From: an uncultured Pseudomonadales bacterium
GTDB taxonomy: Bacteria; Pseudomonadota; Gammaproteobacteria; Pseudomonadales; Porticoccaceae
Assembly (NCBI GenBank): GCA_943846685.1
Contig: OX044363.1
Coordinates: forward strand, 248,001-312,000
DNA: 64,000 bases
Reading direction: 5' to 3'
The position numbers were made by a program, and so were the translations under genes. Shown here one piece after another: positions 46,233 to 54,211 of the stretch; within the stretch, counting starts at the first letter, position 1, and the number at the start of each line of letters is the position of its first letter. The notes beneath the pieces were generated by a model, which saw only the letters and a program-made list of their open reading frames with translations, did not search any database and was not told the origin of the DNA.

Positions 46233-47303
46233 ATGACCGAAACGGATAGCAAAGACTCAATACCCAGCGGGTTTCTCTCATTCTCGCTGGTTGCTCAAGA
46301 AATTATCGCTGTACTCTTCGCTTTTTACTCCTACCAACAGGGCGATATGCCCACAGCTACCTTTTATCTGGCAGTGGCCGGATTACTCTTAGTTGGCCTG
46401 GGGATTCACAGTATTTTTGCTCGCCCGTATCTGGCGCGAGCACTGCTGGCATTACTGCTAATTGGCAGCTTCTTTTATCTGCTGACGGCAAATTCAGACA
46501 ACAGCTTACCTACCAGCCCCTTATCAACCAGCCAAGACAGCTCAGCCCTGATGTGGTGCCTGACCATTATTCCTGTCTTAGTCGGAACCTTTGGCTACCG
46601 TTACAGCATTTTAATTCTCAGCAGCATCTTTGCAGTCGCCGTCTGGCTGCTTTACGGAACCCCGGAAATAATCGCCATGCCGAGCTACAGCGATGTCAAT
46701 ATAGTGCGCTTTCTATCCGCCTATATAGTCTTATCCCTGTTTGCCGTGGCCATGGATATTTCCCACTCTCGCAGCCTAAATAAATATAAAGACCTGTCCC
46801 TGAGAGTCGACCAAATCGCCCATCAAGATCAGCTCACCCAACTGCCAAACCGCCACGATATGGAACGGCGACTAGAGAAAAAATACCAACAGTACCGACT
46901 GATCAACCAACCCTTTTCAGTACTGCTTGCCGATCTGGATAACTTTAAATTTATCAATGACCGCTACGGCCACGATGTCGGCGACGACGTCCTCCATGCT
47001 ATTGGCATACTGCTCGGCGAGCCACTGCGAGGAGAAGATGTGGTCGCACGCTGGGGTGGCAATGAATTTATGATTCTGCTGCCCACAGCCAATGCTGAAG
47101 CAGCGGTCAATATTGCCGAAAGACTGCGTTCCCAGGCAGGTAAATTATCCATGGAAGCCCAGGGAGACAAACTGCGGATATCCCTGAGTGTCGGCGTTGC
47201 ATCCATCGATAAATGCACTGGCATAGATGATTTAATCTCTACCGCAGAAAACGGACTCTATCAGGCCAAGCATATGGGCCGAGATATGGTGGTAGTGGGT
47301 TAA
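46233..47303 (+). CDS. Membrane GGDEF-family protein with GGNEF motif
   Basis: A 356-aa protein started at the ATG at 46233 (GGTGG site 6-8 bases upstream). About six helices (roughly 15-180) are followed by a GGDEF domain (about 200-355). The signature is RWGGNEF, with Asn in place of the catalytic Asp/Glu, so diguanylate cyclase activity is doubtful. DNFKFINDRYGHDVGDDVL is otherwise normal. It may bind GTP or cyclic di-GMP as a sensor. Confidence 0.88.
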   Translation: MTETDSKDSIPSGFLSFSLVAQEIIAVLFAFYSYQQGDMPTATFYLAVAGLLLVGLGIHSIFARPYLARALLALLLIGSFFYLLTANSDNSLPTSPLSTSQDSSALMWCLTIIPVLVGTFGYRYSILILSSIFAVAVWLLYGTPEIIAMPSYSDVNIVRFLSAYIVLSLFAVAMDISHSRSLNKYKDLSLRVDQIAHQDQLTQLPNRHDMERRLEKKYQQYRLINQPFSVLLADLDNFKFINDRYGHDVGDDVLHAIGILLGEPLRGEDVVARWGGNEFMILLPTANAEAAVNIAERLRSQAGKLSMEAQGDKLRISLSVGVASIDKCTGIDDLISTAENGLYQAKHMGRDMVVVG

Positions 47304-47582
47304 GCCATCAGCTAAATACCCACCCCCACCGCACTCCTGTCGCAAGCAAAAACCACAAATAACCTTAGATACAAATATCCAACAACTCCGATTTAATCTG
47401 GTGCTTTTAGCCTTTTCAGAGCAAAACCTGTTTATCAGGACGTTAAAATCGCATAAAGTGAAGTCATTAGCCGGCACCTGAAGCAGGCGTTCGCTTTGAT
47501 CTTACCGACACTGTGAACTTTTGAATGGACGACAAACTTCGCCTAATAGCGAATCTTCACTATTTCAGTATCGGCTTTCATT

Positions 47583-48803
47583 ATGAATAAATCAGATCTT
47601 CACCGACCCTTATCCAAAAAACACAGTCTGAGCAGCTTCGCTATTTTGCTACTCGTTAGCCTGATGGTCGGCTGTGGCGGTGGCGGTGGCGGTGGCGGTG
47701 GATCGGATAACAGCAGCTCAAACAATGACAGTAATATTGGCGGCGGCAATACCGATGGTGGCAATACCGATGGTGGCAATACCGATAGTGGCAATACCGA
47801 TGGTGGCAATACTGGCGGTTCAGCCCGAGCAGTATTTATTAACGAAGCCTCTTCCTCTAACTCCGCTTTTGAAGATGAAGATGGCGATAGCCCGGACTGG
47901 TTTGAGCTGCACAACGCTGAACCCACAGCCGTTGATCTGACCGGCTGGAGTATCACAGACGATATCCTCGAGCCCGCAAAGTGGGTTTTTCCGGAAACTG
48001 TACTGGCCGCTGGCGCTCATCTGCGAGTATGGGCATCGGACAAAGACAAAGCGGCTGGAGGAATATATAAAACGCTGGTTAACCGCGGTGATGCCTTCCG
48101 CTACCTGCTCCCGCAAGCAACCCCCGCTCGCAACTGGACTGGTCTGGCGTTTAACGACAGCTCCTGGCAGCAGGGCGCCAGCGGATTTGGCTACAGTGAT
48201 GGTGACGATGCCACAGTGGTTCCCGCTGGAACGGCATCAATTTATGTCAGAATTCTTTTTACCATCAACGATCTGGAATTGATGGAAAATCTTTGGTTGG
48301 ATATGGATTTTGATGATGGCTTTATTGCCCATATCAACGGCGTTGAAGTTGCCCGCTCAAACATGCTCGAAGTAACGCCGTCCTTTAACTCCACAGCCAT
48401 AGTTGACCGCGAAGCGACAATCTACCAGAGCGGCAAGCCGGTCAGATTTGGCATAGATGGATTTCGCACACTGTTAAACGATGGAGAAAATGTTCTCAGC
48501 ATTCAGGTGCATAATATTTCTAGCAGCTCATCTGACCTCAGCCTTATTCCCTTTTTGTCAGCATTTTATTCCGGCGAAACAACCGACGGTATATCACCAC
48601 CGGATATACTTGCCTTTGAAAATTCCAGCCTGCACACCAACTTTAAAATCTCCTCCGCAGGCGAGTCGCTGACTCTATTTGATAGCAGTGGCAATCAGGT
48701 TGATCAGCTGGATGTTGTCGGGCTCACCACAGACAAAAGCATTGGGCGATCCGTGCAAGATGGCAGTCTGGTTTATTTTGAAACGCCTTCACCAGGCAGC
48801 TGA
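47583..48803 (+). CDS. CotH-type lipoprotein, N-terminal frame (lamin-tail part)
   Basis: The longest intact open frame of the broken gene, 406 aa: signal peptide, Gly-rich linker, lamin-tail domain and a beta-sandwich domain. It stops at TGA 48801 just after TPSPGS, and the sense continues one frame later at AAENSSEEF. If translated alone it would be a lipoprotein without the CotH part. Confidence 0.75.
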   Translation: MNKSDLHRPLSKKHSLSSFAILLLVSLMVGCGGGGGGGGGSDNSSSNNDSNIGGGNTDGGNTDGGNTDSGNTDGGNTGGSARAVFINEASSSNSAFEDEDGDSPDWFELHNAEPTAVDLTGWSITDDILEPAKWVFPETVLAAGAHLRVWASDKDKAAGGIYKTLVNRGDAFRYLLPQATPARNWTGLAFNDSSWQQGASGFGYSDGDDATVVPAGTASIYVRILFTINDLELMENLWLDMDFDDGFIAHINGVEVARSNMLEVTPSFNSTAIVDREATIYQSGKPVRFGIDGFRTLLNDGENVLSIQVHNISSSSSDLSLIPFLSAFYSGETTDGISPPDILAFENSSLHTNFKISSAGESLTLFDSSGNQVDQLDVVGLTTDKSIGRSVQDGSLVYFETPSPGS

Positions 48804-49413
48804 AAACAGCAGCGAGGAATTCACTGGCATCACATTGAGTGAGATTGTTTTTTCTCACAATGGCGGCGAATTTAATGGCCAGAGCATCAGCTTAAGTGGC
48901 GCTGCCAGCCAAGGCGAACAGATTCGCTACACCCTCGATGCCACTGTTCCAAATTCTCAGTCACCGCTTTACTCTTCTGCTATCAGCATTGATGGCAATA
49001 CAGTTGTGCGCGCCAAGGTTTTTCAGGACGACTATATTCCATCCCGCACGGCAAGCCGCACCTTTATTACGTCCAATACTCACGCCTTACCCATAGTCAC
49101 ACTGGTCACTGAACCAGATACTCTCTTCGATGAACAGCAGGGCATTTATGTCTATGGCCCCGAGGAAAACTATGAGGATGCCCTGCCCTTTTTCGGCGCA
49201 AACTTTTGGCAGGATTGGGAGCGAGATATTCACTTTAGTTTTTATGAGCCAAGCGGAGAGCTGGGCATTGCCATGGACGCAGGAATTAAAATATTCGGCG
49301 CCTGGAGCCGCGCCAACAATCAGCGCTCACTGTCCATTTTTGCTCGCAGCCGCTATGGCTTTGGCAAATTGAGAATACCCGCTTTTCCCCGAACTGGACT
49401 ACGACAGCTTTGA
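48679..49413 (+). CDS. CotH-type protein, second frame (Ig-like and CotH start)
   Basis: The open frame of 244 aa; only the part from about 48799 (AAENSSEEF) belongs to the protein, since the first 40 residues are off-frame. It holds a chitobiase-like Ig domain and the first CotH segment (FQDDYIPSRTASRTF, LPIVTLVTEPDTLFD, GAWSRANNQRSLSIFAR). It is not expected to have its own start. Confidence 0.55.
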   Translation: MIAVAIRLISWMLSGSPQTKALGDPCKMAVWFILKRLHQAAENSSEEFTGITLSEIVFSHNGGEFNGQSISLSGAASQGEQIRYTLDATVPNSQSPLYSSAISIDGNTVVRAKVFQDDYIPSRTASRTFITSNTHALPIVTLVTEPDTLFDEQQGIYVYGPEENYEDALPFFGANFWQDWERDIHFSFYEPSGELGIAMDAGIKIFGAWSRANNQRSLSIFARSRYGFGKLRIPAFPRTGLRQL

Positions 49414-49648
49414 ATCTATTGTGTTGCGCAATGCAGGCAATGACTGGATGGCAAGTAATATGCGCGATGTTATGGCGACCAGCTCTAATGGATGGCAGTG
49501 GCTTGGAGACTCAGGCCTATCGTCCCGCTGTCGTTTACCTAAACGGCGAGTACTGGGGCTTTTACAATATTCGTGAAAAAGTAAATGAGCACTTTCCTCG
49601 ACGATAAAATTGATGTTGATAAGAGTGAAATAAATTTACTCGTCGCGA

Positions 49649-50518
49649 ATGGCGAAGTCGTCTGAGGGCAGCAACGACTCCTACAATGACCTGATTGATT
49701 TCGTCCGTAACAATAGCCTGATGGTTCAGAGTAACTTCGACTATGTGGCCAACCAAATTGATATAGATAATTTAATTCCCTATCTGGTCGCACAAATCTA
49801 TTTTGATAACTGGGATTGGCCCGGTAACAATATGAAATTCTGGAACTCACCATCCACCAAATGGCGGTGGATTTTATACGATACTGATTTTGCCTTTGGC
49901 GCCTGGGATGATGTTGCCTACAACAAAGATACCCTGTCATTTGCACTGGAAGAAAATGGCCCCGGCTGGCCAAACCCACCCTGGTCAAATCTCCTGTTCC
50001 GCAAACTAATGGAAAATAGCCAGTTTCGACATCAGTTTATCAATCAATTTGCCGATGAGTTTAATGGCCGCTTTAAAGCCGCCAGCGTCACCCAACATAT
50101 TAATGCTATTGCCAATTCTATGGAGCCTGAAATGGAGAGACATTTTCAGCGCTGGGGCGATGGAAAAACTGTTGATGTATGGCAGTCGGCAGTCAGCGCC
50201 CTGAGAAACTTTGGCAACAACCGACTATCTCCCCTAAAAGGGCATATCCGCAATTACTTTGGCATCAGCGGAATGTATCAGCTCAATATTGCCATCAACA
50301 ATCCGGCAGCAGGATCGGTAGAGTTGAATTCACTTCAGCTTACCAGCGCCAACTGGCAGGGGGAATATTTCAACAATATCCCAGTATCACTTACGGCTGT
50401 ACCTAGCGAAGGCTATGTGTTTTCCCACTGGCAGGGAGATATTGATACGGCAACTGACAGCCTCGAACTAAGTAGATCAAACAATACCAGCTTAGAGGCG
50501 GTATTTATCCGGGACTAA
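49649..50518 (+). CDS. CotH-type protein, last frame (CotH core and C-terminal domain)
   Basis: A 289-aa frame covering the end of the CotH fold (VAQIYFDNWDWPGNNMKFW, WILYDTDFAFGAW) and a final C-terminal region ending in a short VFSHWQGD repeat like those of surface proteins. The true protein joins it at EGSNDSYNDL. Between 49413 and 49649 the sense lies in two other short frames. Confidence 0.6.
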   Translation: MAKSSEGSNDSYNDLIDFVRNNSLMVQSNFDYVANQIDIDNLIPYLVAQIYFDNWDWPGNNMKFWNSPSTKWRWILYDTDFAFGAWDDVAYNKDTLSFALEENGPGWPNPPWSNLLFRKLMENSQFRHQFINQFADEFNGRFKAASVTQHINAIANSMEPEMERHFQRWGDGKTVDVWQSAVSALRNFGNNRLSPLKGHIRNYFGISGMYQLNIAINNPAAGSVELNSLQLTSANWQGEYFNNIPVSLTAVPSEGYVFSHWQGDIDTATDSLELSRSNNTSLEAVFIRD

Positions 50519-51099
50519 CATTCCTGATAGCGAAAACAGTCCGTGGTGTGGTCATTAACCAACCCCATGGCCTGCATATGCGCATAGCAAATCGTCGAGC
50601 CAAAGAACTTAAAGCCGCGCTTTTTCATATCCTTGGCAATTAGATCGGAGAGCTCGGTGGTCGCGGGAATTTCCCTTAGGCTCGCCCAGCGATTTACGAT
50701 CGGCTGATTATCCACATAGCCCCAGAAATAATCGCTAAAGCTGCCAAACTCCTTTTGAATATCGATAAACAAACGCGCATTGGAGATCGCACTGGTAATC
50801 TTTAAGCGATTGCGAACAATACCGGCATCATTTATCAAGCGCTCAATATCCTGTTGCGTAAACGCCGCAACCTTATGCACATCAAAATCCGCAAAGGCAC
50901 TGCGGTAAGCCTCGCGCTTGCGCAATATTGTGATCCACGACAGGCCCGCCTGCGCACCTTCGAGCAGCACAAACTCAAACAGCTTCTTATCATCACGGCA
51001 CGGCACCCCCCACTCCTTATCGTGATACTGCTGATAGAGTGGATCGTCTCCGCACCAACCGCAGCGCTTAAGATCAGTACAACGGGTTAAATCTGTCAT
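50515..51099 (-). CDS. tag: DNA-3-methyladenine glycosylase I
   Basis: A 194-aa repair enzyme that removes 3-methyladenine from DNA. The zinc-binding N-terminus RCGWCGDDPLYQQYHDKEWG, the pocket VLLEGAQAGLSWITIL and the C-terminal ligands in HTTDC are present. Its end overlaps the last four bases of the CotH-like gene on the other strand. Confidence 0.96.
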   Translation of the reverse strand: MTDLTRCTDLKRCGWCGDDPLYQQYHDKEWGVPCRDDKKLFEFVLLEGAQAGLSWITILRKREAYRSAFADFDVHKVAAFTQQDIERLINDAGIVRNRLKITSAISNARLFIDIQKEFGSFSDYFWGYVDNQPIVNRWASLREIPATTELSDLIAKDMKKRGFKFFGSTICYAHMQAMGLVNDHTTDCFRYQEC

Positions 51100-51195
51100 T
51101 TGCCTTTCCTCAACTTGTAACCTAGGGTTATATCTTAAAGCAGTGGTGTAACTGTACAGATAATCTTTTAGCAGAAAATATTTACAGGGTAATCC

Positions 51196-52155
51196 ATGTT
51201 TAAAAAGTTTCCAGCCATCAGACCCTACAGCAAACAGCTAATCCCAGTCACTGCCCCCCATCAATTATATGTCGAAGAATCGGGAAGTCCCGAAGGCATT
51301 CCAGTACTGTTTATTCACGGCGGCCCCGGTGGCGGCACCTCAACCAGCGATCGCTGTTTTTTCGACCCAGAAAAATACCGCATTATCCTTTTTGACCAGC
51401 GCGGCTCAGGACTGTCTACACCCCATGCACGTCTGGAAGATAACCACACCGCCGCCCTGATCGACGATATAGAAACCATCCGTAAAACCCTCGAGATTGA
51501 ACGCTGGGTTATTTTCGGCGGTTCCTGGGGCTCCACTCTGGGACTGCTCTACGCACAGAGTCATCCCAAACTAGTGCTCGGGCTTATATTGCGCGGCATC
51601 TTTTTATGTCGCGACGAAGATATCAACTGGTTCTATCAAGACGGCGCCGGACGCATCTTTCCCGACTACTGGAAACAGTACAGCCAGATAATTCCCAAAG
51701 CCGAGCGCAACGATATGCTCGCGGCCTATTACAAACGACTGACCGGCGACAACGAACTGGAACGTATGGCCGCCGCCAAAGCCTGGTCAATCTGGGAGGG
51801 GCGCTGCGCCACCCTGCAGAGCAATCGCGATGTCGTCGAGCGTTTTACCCACCCGCATATGGCCATGGCCATGGCACGCATCGAAGCCCATTACTTTATT
51901 AACAAAGCCTTTATCGAACCCAATCAAATTATTAATCAGGCCGGTAAACTGAAAGATATTCCCGGCACCATAGTTCATGGCCGCTACGATATGGTCTGCC
52001 CGGTCAATCAAGCTTTCGCCTTAAGTGCCGCATGGCCATCGGCAAAACTGGAAATTATTGCCAATGCAGGGCACTCTTCCGCAGAGCCGGGCATAACCGA
52101 TGCGCTAGTGCGTGCAACCAATAACCTTGCCTACCAAATTGAACTCAGTGATTAA
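51196..52155 (+). CDS. pip: Proline iminopeptidase
   Basis: A 319-aa alpha/beta hydrolase that cleaves N-terminal proline from peptides. It has the oxyanion loop HGGPGGGTS, nucleophile Ser in GGSWGSTLG, acid Asp in GRYDMVCP and His in NAGHSSAEP. An ACAGGG-type site precedes the ATG. It lies 20 bases before dtd and is probably co-transcribed with it. Confidence 0.95.
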   Translation: MFKKFPAIRPYSKQLIPVTAPHQLYVEESGSPEGIPVLFIHGGPGGGTSTSDRCFFDPEKYRIILFDQRGSGLSTPHARLEDNHTAALIDDIETIRKTLEIERWVIFGGSWGSTLGLLYAQSHPKLVLGLILRGIFLCRDEDINWFYQDGAGRIFPDYWKQYSQIIPKAERNDMLAAYYKRLTGDNELERMAAAKAWSIWEGRCATLQSNRDVVERFTHPHMAMAMARIEAHYFINKAFIEPNQIINQAGKLKDIPGTIVHGRYDMVCPVNQAFALSAAWPSAKLEIIANAGHSSAEPGITDALVRATNNLAYQIELSD

Positions 52156-52175
52156 CCACCAAATGTGGGCAAAAA

Positions 52176-52613
52176 ATGATCGGACTTATTCAGCGCGTAA
52201 CTCATGCCAGCGTCAGTGTAGACAACGCTGTCTGCGGAGAAATTAATCAAGGCATTATGTTGTTGCTGGGAATCCAGCGTGACGATGACCAGAACCATGC
52301 CGACCGGCTTTTAGAAAAAATACTTAACTACCGGATATTTGCCGACAGTCAGGGCAAGATGAACTTATCCCTGCGCGATATTAATGGCGGCCTGCTGATC
52401 GTCTCCCAGTTCACCCTCGCCGCAGATACCAAAAAAGGCCTGCGCCCCAGCTTCACCTCCGCCGCCGCACCGGATTATGCCGAAGCCCTATACAACCACT
52501 TTACTGCACAGGCTAAAAGCCGTCACAACGACATTCAGTGCGGAATCTTTGGGGCTGATATGCAAGTGTCCCTGTGTAATGACGGGCCGGTGACATTTTC
52601 GCTTCAGAGCTAA
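52176..52613 (+). CDS. dtd: D-aminoacyl-tRNA deacylase
   Basis: A 145-aa enzyme that hydrolyses D-amino acids mischarged on tRNA. Signatures SQFTLAADTKKGLRPSF (catalytic Thr) and the Gly-Pro turn NDGPVTF are complete. It is convergent with mpl, 20 bases away. Confidence 0.96.
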   Translation: MIGLIQRVTHASVSVDNAVCGEINQGIMLLLGIQRDDDQNHADRLLEKILNYRIFADSQGKMNLSLRDINGGLLIVSQFTLAADTKKGLRPSFTSAAAPDYAEALYNHFTAQAKSRHNDIQCGIFGADMQVSLCNDGPVTFSLQS

Positions 52614-52633
52614 AAAAGGCAGAGCGAGGAAAA

Positions 52634-54040
52634 TTATTCTAATGCAGCAACCAGACGCCGATGAAAACCCTCAAAACCGCCATTGCTCATAATTACAATA
52701 TGTGACTTTTCTGCCTCATCGAGCGATTCGATTGCACTCGCCAACAACTGCTCGATATCATCACAGACCTGCGCGGCAACAGTACAGCCATCCGCAACAG
52801 ACTGAATATCCCAATTAACCGCCGCACTCTTATACCAGAGTACCTGATCAGCAGCATCCACCGCGGCACTTAAAATACCCTGATGCAAACCCATCTTCAT
52901 GGTCGCCGAGCGCGGCTCAATAATCGCGATAATATTTTCCTCAGCCACCTTAGCCCGCAATCCCTCAAGGGTGGTTTTGATCGCCGTTGGATGATGAGCA
53001 AAGTCATCGTAAACCATCACCCGACTATCCTTATGGATAACCTCCATACGCCGCTTAACCCCGACAAACTCACTGAGCGCCTGACAGGCAGTTTCCAGAC
53101 TTACGCCAACCGTGGCCGCCGCGGCAATAGCCCCAACGCCATTCAATACGTTGTGCAGACCGCTGTGTTGCCAGTGAACCTCAGAGACATCGTCATTCCC
53201 ATCAATCACCTGAAAACTTGAACCATCCTTCTCCAGCAGGCGATAACGCCACTGAGCGCCAGTTTCGCCGGACGACTGTTCCGCAAGAGTTTGCACCTGA
53301 CTCCAGCAGCCCTGATCTATAACCTGCTGAATATTCTCAACCCCCGCTGGATAGATCACCGAGCCCGCGCTGGGAATAGTGCGCACCAGATGATGGAACT
53401 GCTTTTGAATCGCCGTCAGATTTTCAAAGATATCCGCGTGATCAAACTCGAGATTATTTATCACCAGCGTATTACTGTGGTAGTGAACAAACTTTGAACG
53501 CTTATCAAAAAAGGCACTGTCATACTCATCCGCCTCAACCACAAAATAGCCCTTGTCATCAGAGCCGTCTTCAGCACTACCAACAGCCTCACTTAGCCGT
53601 GCCGACAAACCAAAATCACTGGGCACACCGCCAATTAAAAAGCCTGGTTTTAAGCCCGCGAAATCGAGAATCTTTGCCAGCATACTGCTGGTAGTGGTCT
53701 TGCCATGGGTTCCGGATACCGACAGTACATGCTGGCCACGCAGTATATTTTCACCTAACCACTGGGGGCCAGAAGTGTAGGGCAGGCCATTATCGAGCAT
53801 ATACTCAACACAGGGATTACCCCGCGACATAGCATTGCCAACAATAATTAAATCCGGTGCTGGCTGCAGCTGCTGCGGGTCAAAGCCCTCAATCAGACTA
53901 ATCCCAGCGGCCTCCAGCTGCGTACTCATAGGAGGATAGACATTGGCATCGCAGCCCGACACCTGATGACCGAGCTGTTTAGCGAGCTGTGCTAGACTGC
54001 CCATAAAGGTGCCGCAGATACCAAGAATATGAATATGCAT
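52634..54040 (-). CDS. mpl: UDP-N-acetylmuramate:L-alanyl-gamma-D-glutamyl-meso-diaminopimelate ligase
   Basis: A 468-aa Mur-ligase that returns recovered murein tripeptide to UDP-MurNAc in cell-wall recycling. The P-loop GTHGKTTTSSML, the NNLEFDHADIF stretch and the C-terminal DDFAHHPTAIK are present. The N-terminal HILGICGTFMGSLAQLA is the Mpl signature. It is alone, divergent from the subtilase gene. Confidence 0.96.
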   Translation of the reverse strand: MHIHILGICGTFMGSLAQLAKQLGHQVSGCDANVYPPMSTQLEAAGISLIEGFDPQQLQPAPDLIIVGNAMSRGNPCVEYMLDNGLPYTSGPQWLGENILRGQHVLSVSGTHGKTTTSSMLAKILDFAGLKPGFLIGGVPSDFGLSARLSEAVGSAEDGSDDKGYFVVEADEYDSAFFDKRSKFVHYHSNTLVINNLEFDHADIFENLTAIQKQFHHLVRTIPSAGSVIYPAGVENIQQVIDQGCWSQVQTLAEQSSGETGAQWRYRLLEKDGSSFQVIDGNDDVSEVHWQHSGLHNVLNGVGAIAAAATVGVSLETACQALSEFVGVKRRMEVIHKDSRVMVYDDFAHHPTAIKTTLEGLRAKVAEENIIAIIEPRSATMKMGLHQGILSAAVDAADQVLWYKSAAVNWDIQSVADGCTVAAQVCDDIEQLLASAIESLDEAEKSHIVIMSNGGFEGFHRRLVAALE

Positions 54041-54211
54041 ATGTTTCCTTTTTATAGAGAACGACTTTCACTAACCACAGCGGGATTATGTCATCAGCTA
54101 AAAAAAACTGCTAAATATCTGCGTTTTTAGTCTAAAAATACTGATATAGAAAATTAAATAGCTTATTCGAGCTAATAATTTTTGTCATGGAATTAGAGGA
54201 TTGCAAACAGC

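Larger units (their letters stand above)
47583..50518 (+). pseudogene. CotH/lamin-tail surface lipoprotein gene with five frameshifts
   Basis: A lipoprotein gene read in pieces. The order is lipobox MVGC plus poly-Gly and a NTDGG linker, lamin-tail domain (VFINEASSSN ... DWFELHN), a beta-sandwich (about 190-320), a chitobiase-like Ig domain (RYTLDATVPNSQS), the CotH domain (LDYDSFESIVLRNAGNDW, YLNGEYWGFYNIREKVNEH, WILYDTDFAFG) and a C-terminal repeat domain. Joined, it would be about 975 aa. Each break is repaired by dropping one base: near 48794-48800, in CCCC at 49387-49390, near 49483-49486, 49595-49596 and 49659-49663. CotH kinases phosphorylate secreted proteins; whether this copy works is doubtful. 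Confidence 0.85.

Noticed and set aside
49387..49420. Possible programmed +1 frameshift (CTT TGA as in prfB) in the CotH gene
   Set aside because: The conserved LDYDSF segment lies before that site in the shifted frame, so the break is upstream in the CCCC run; four more breaks also speak for mutation or error.
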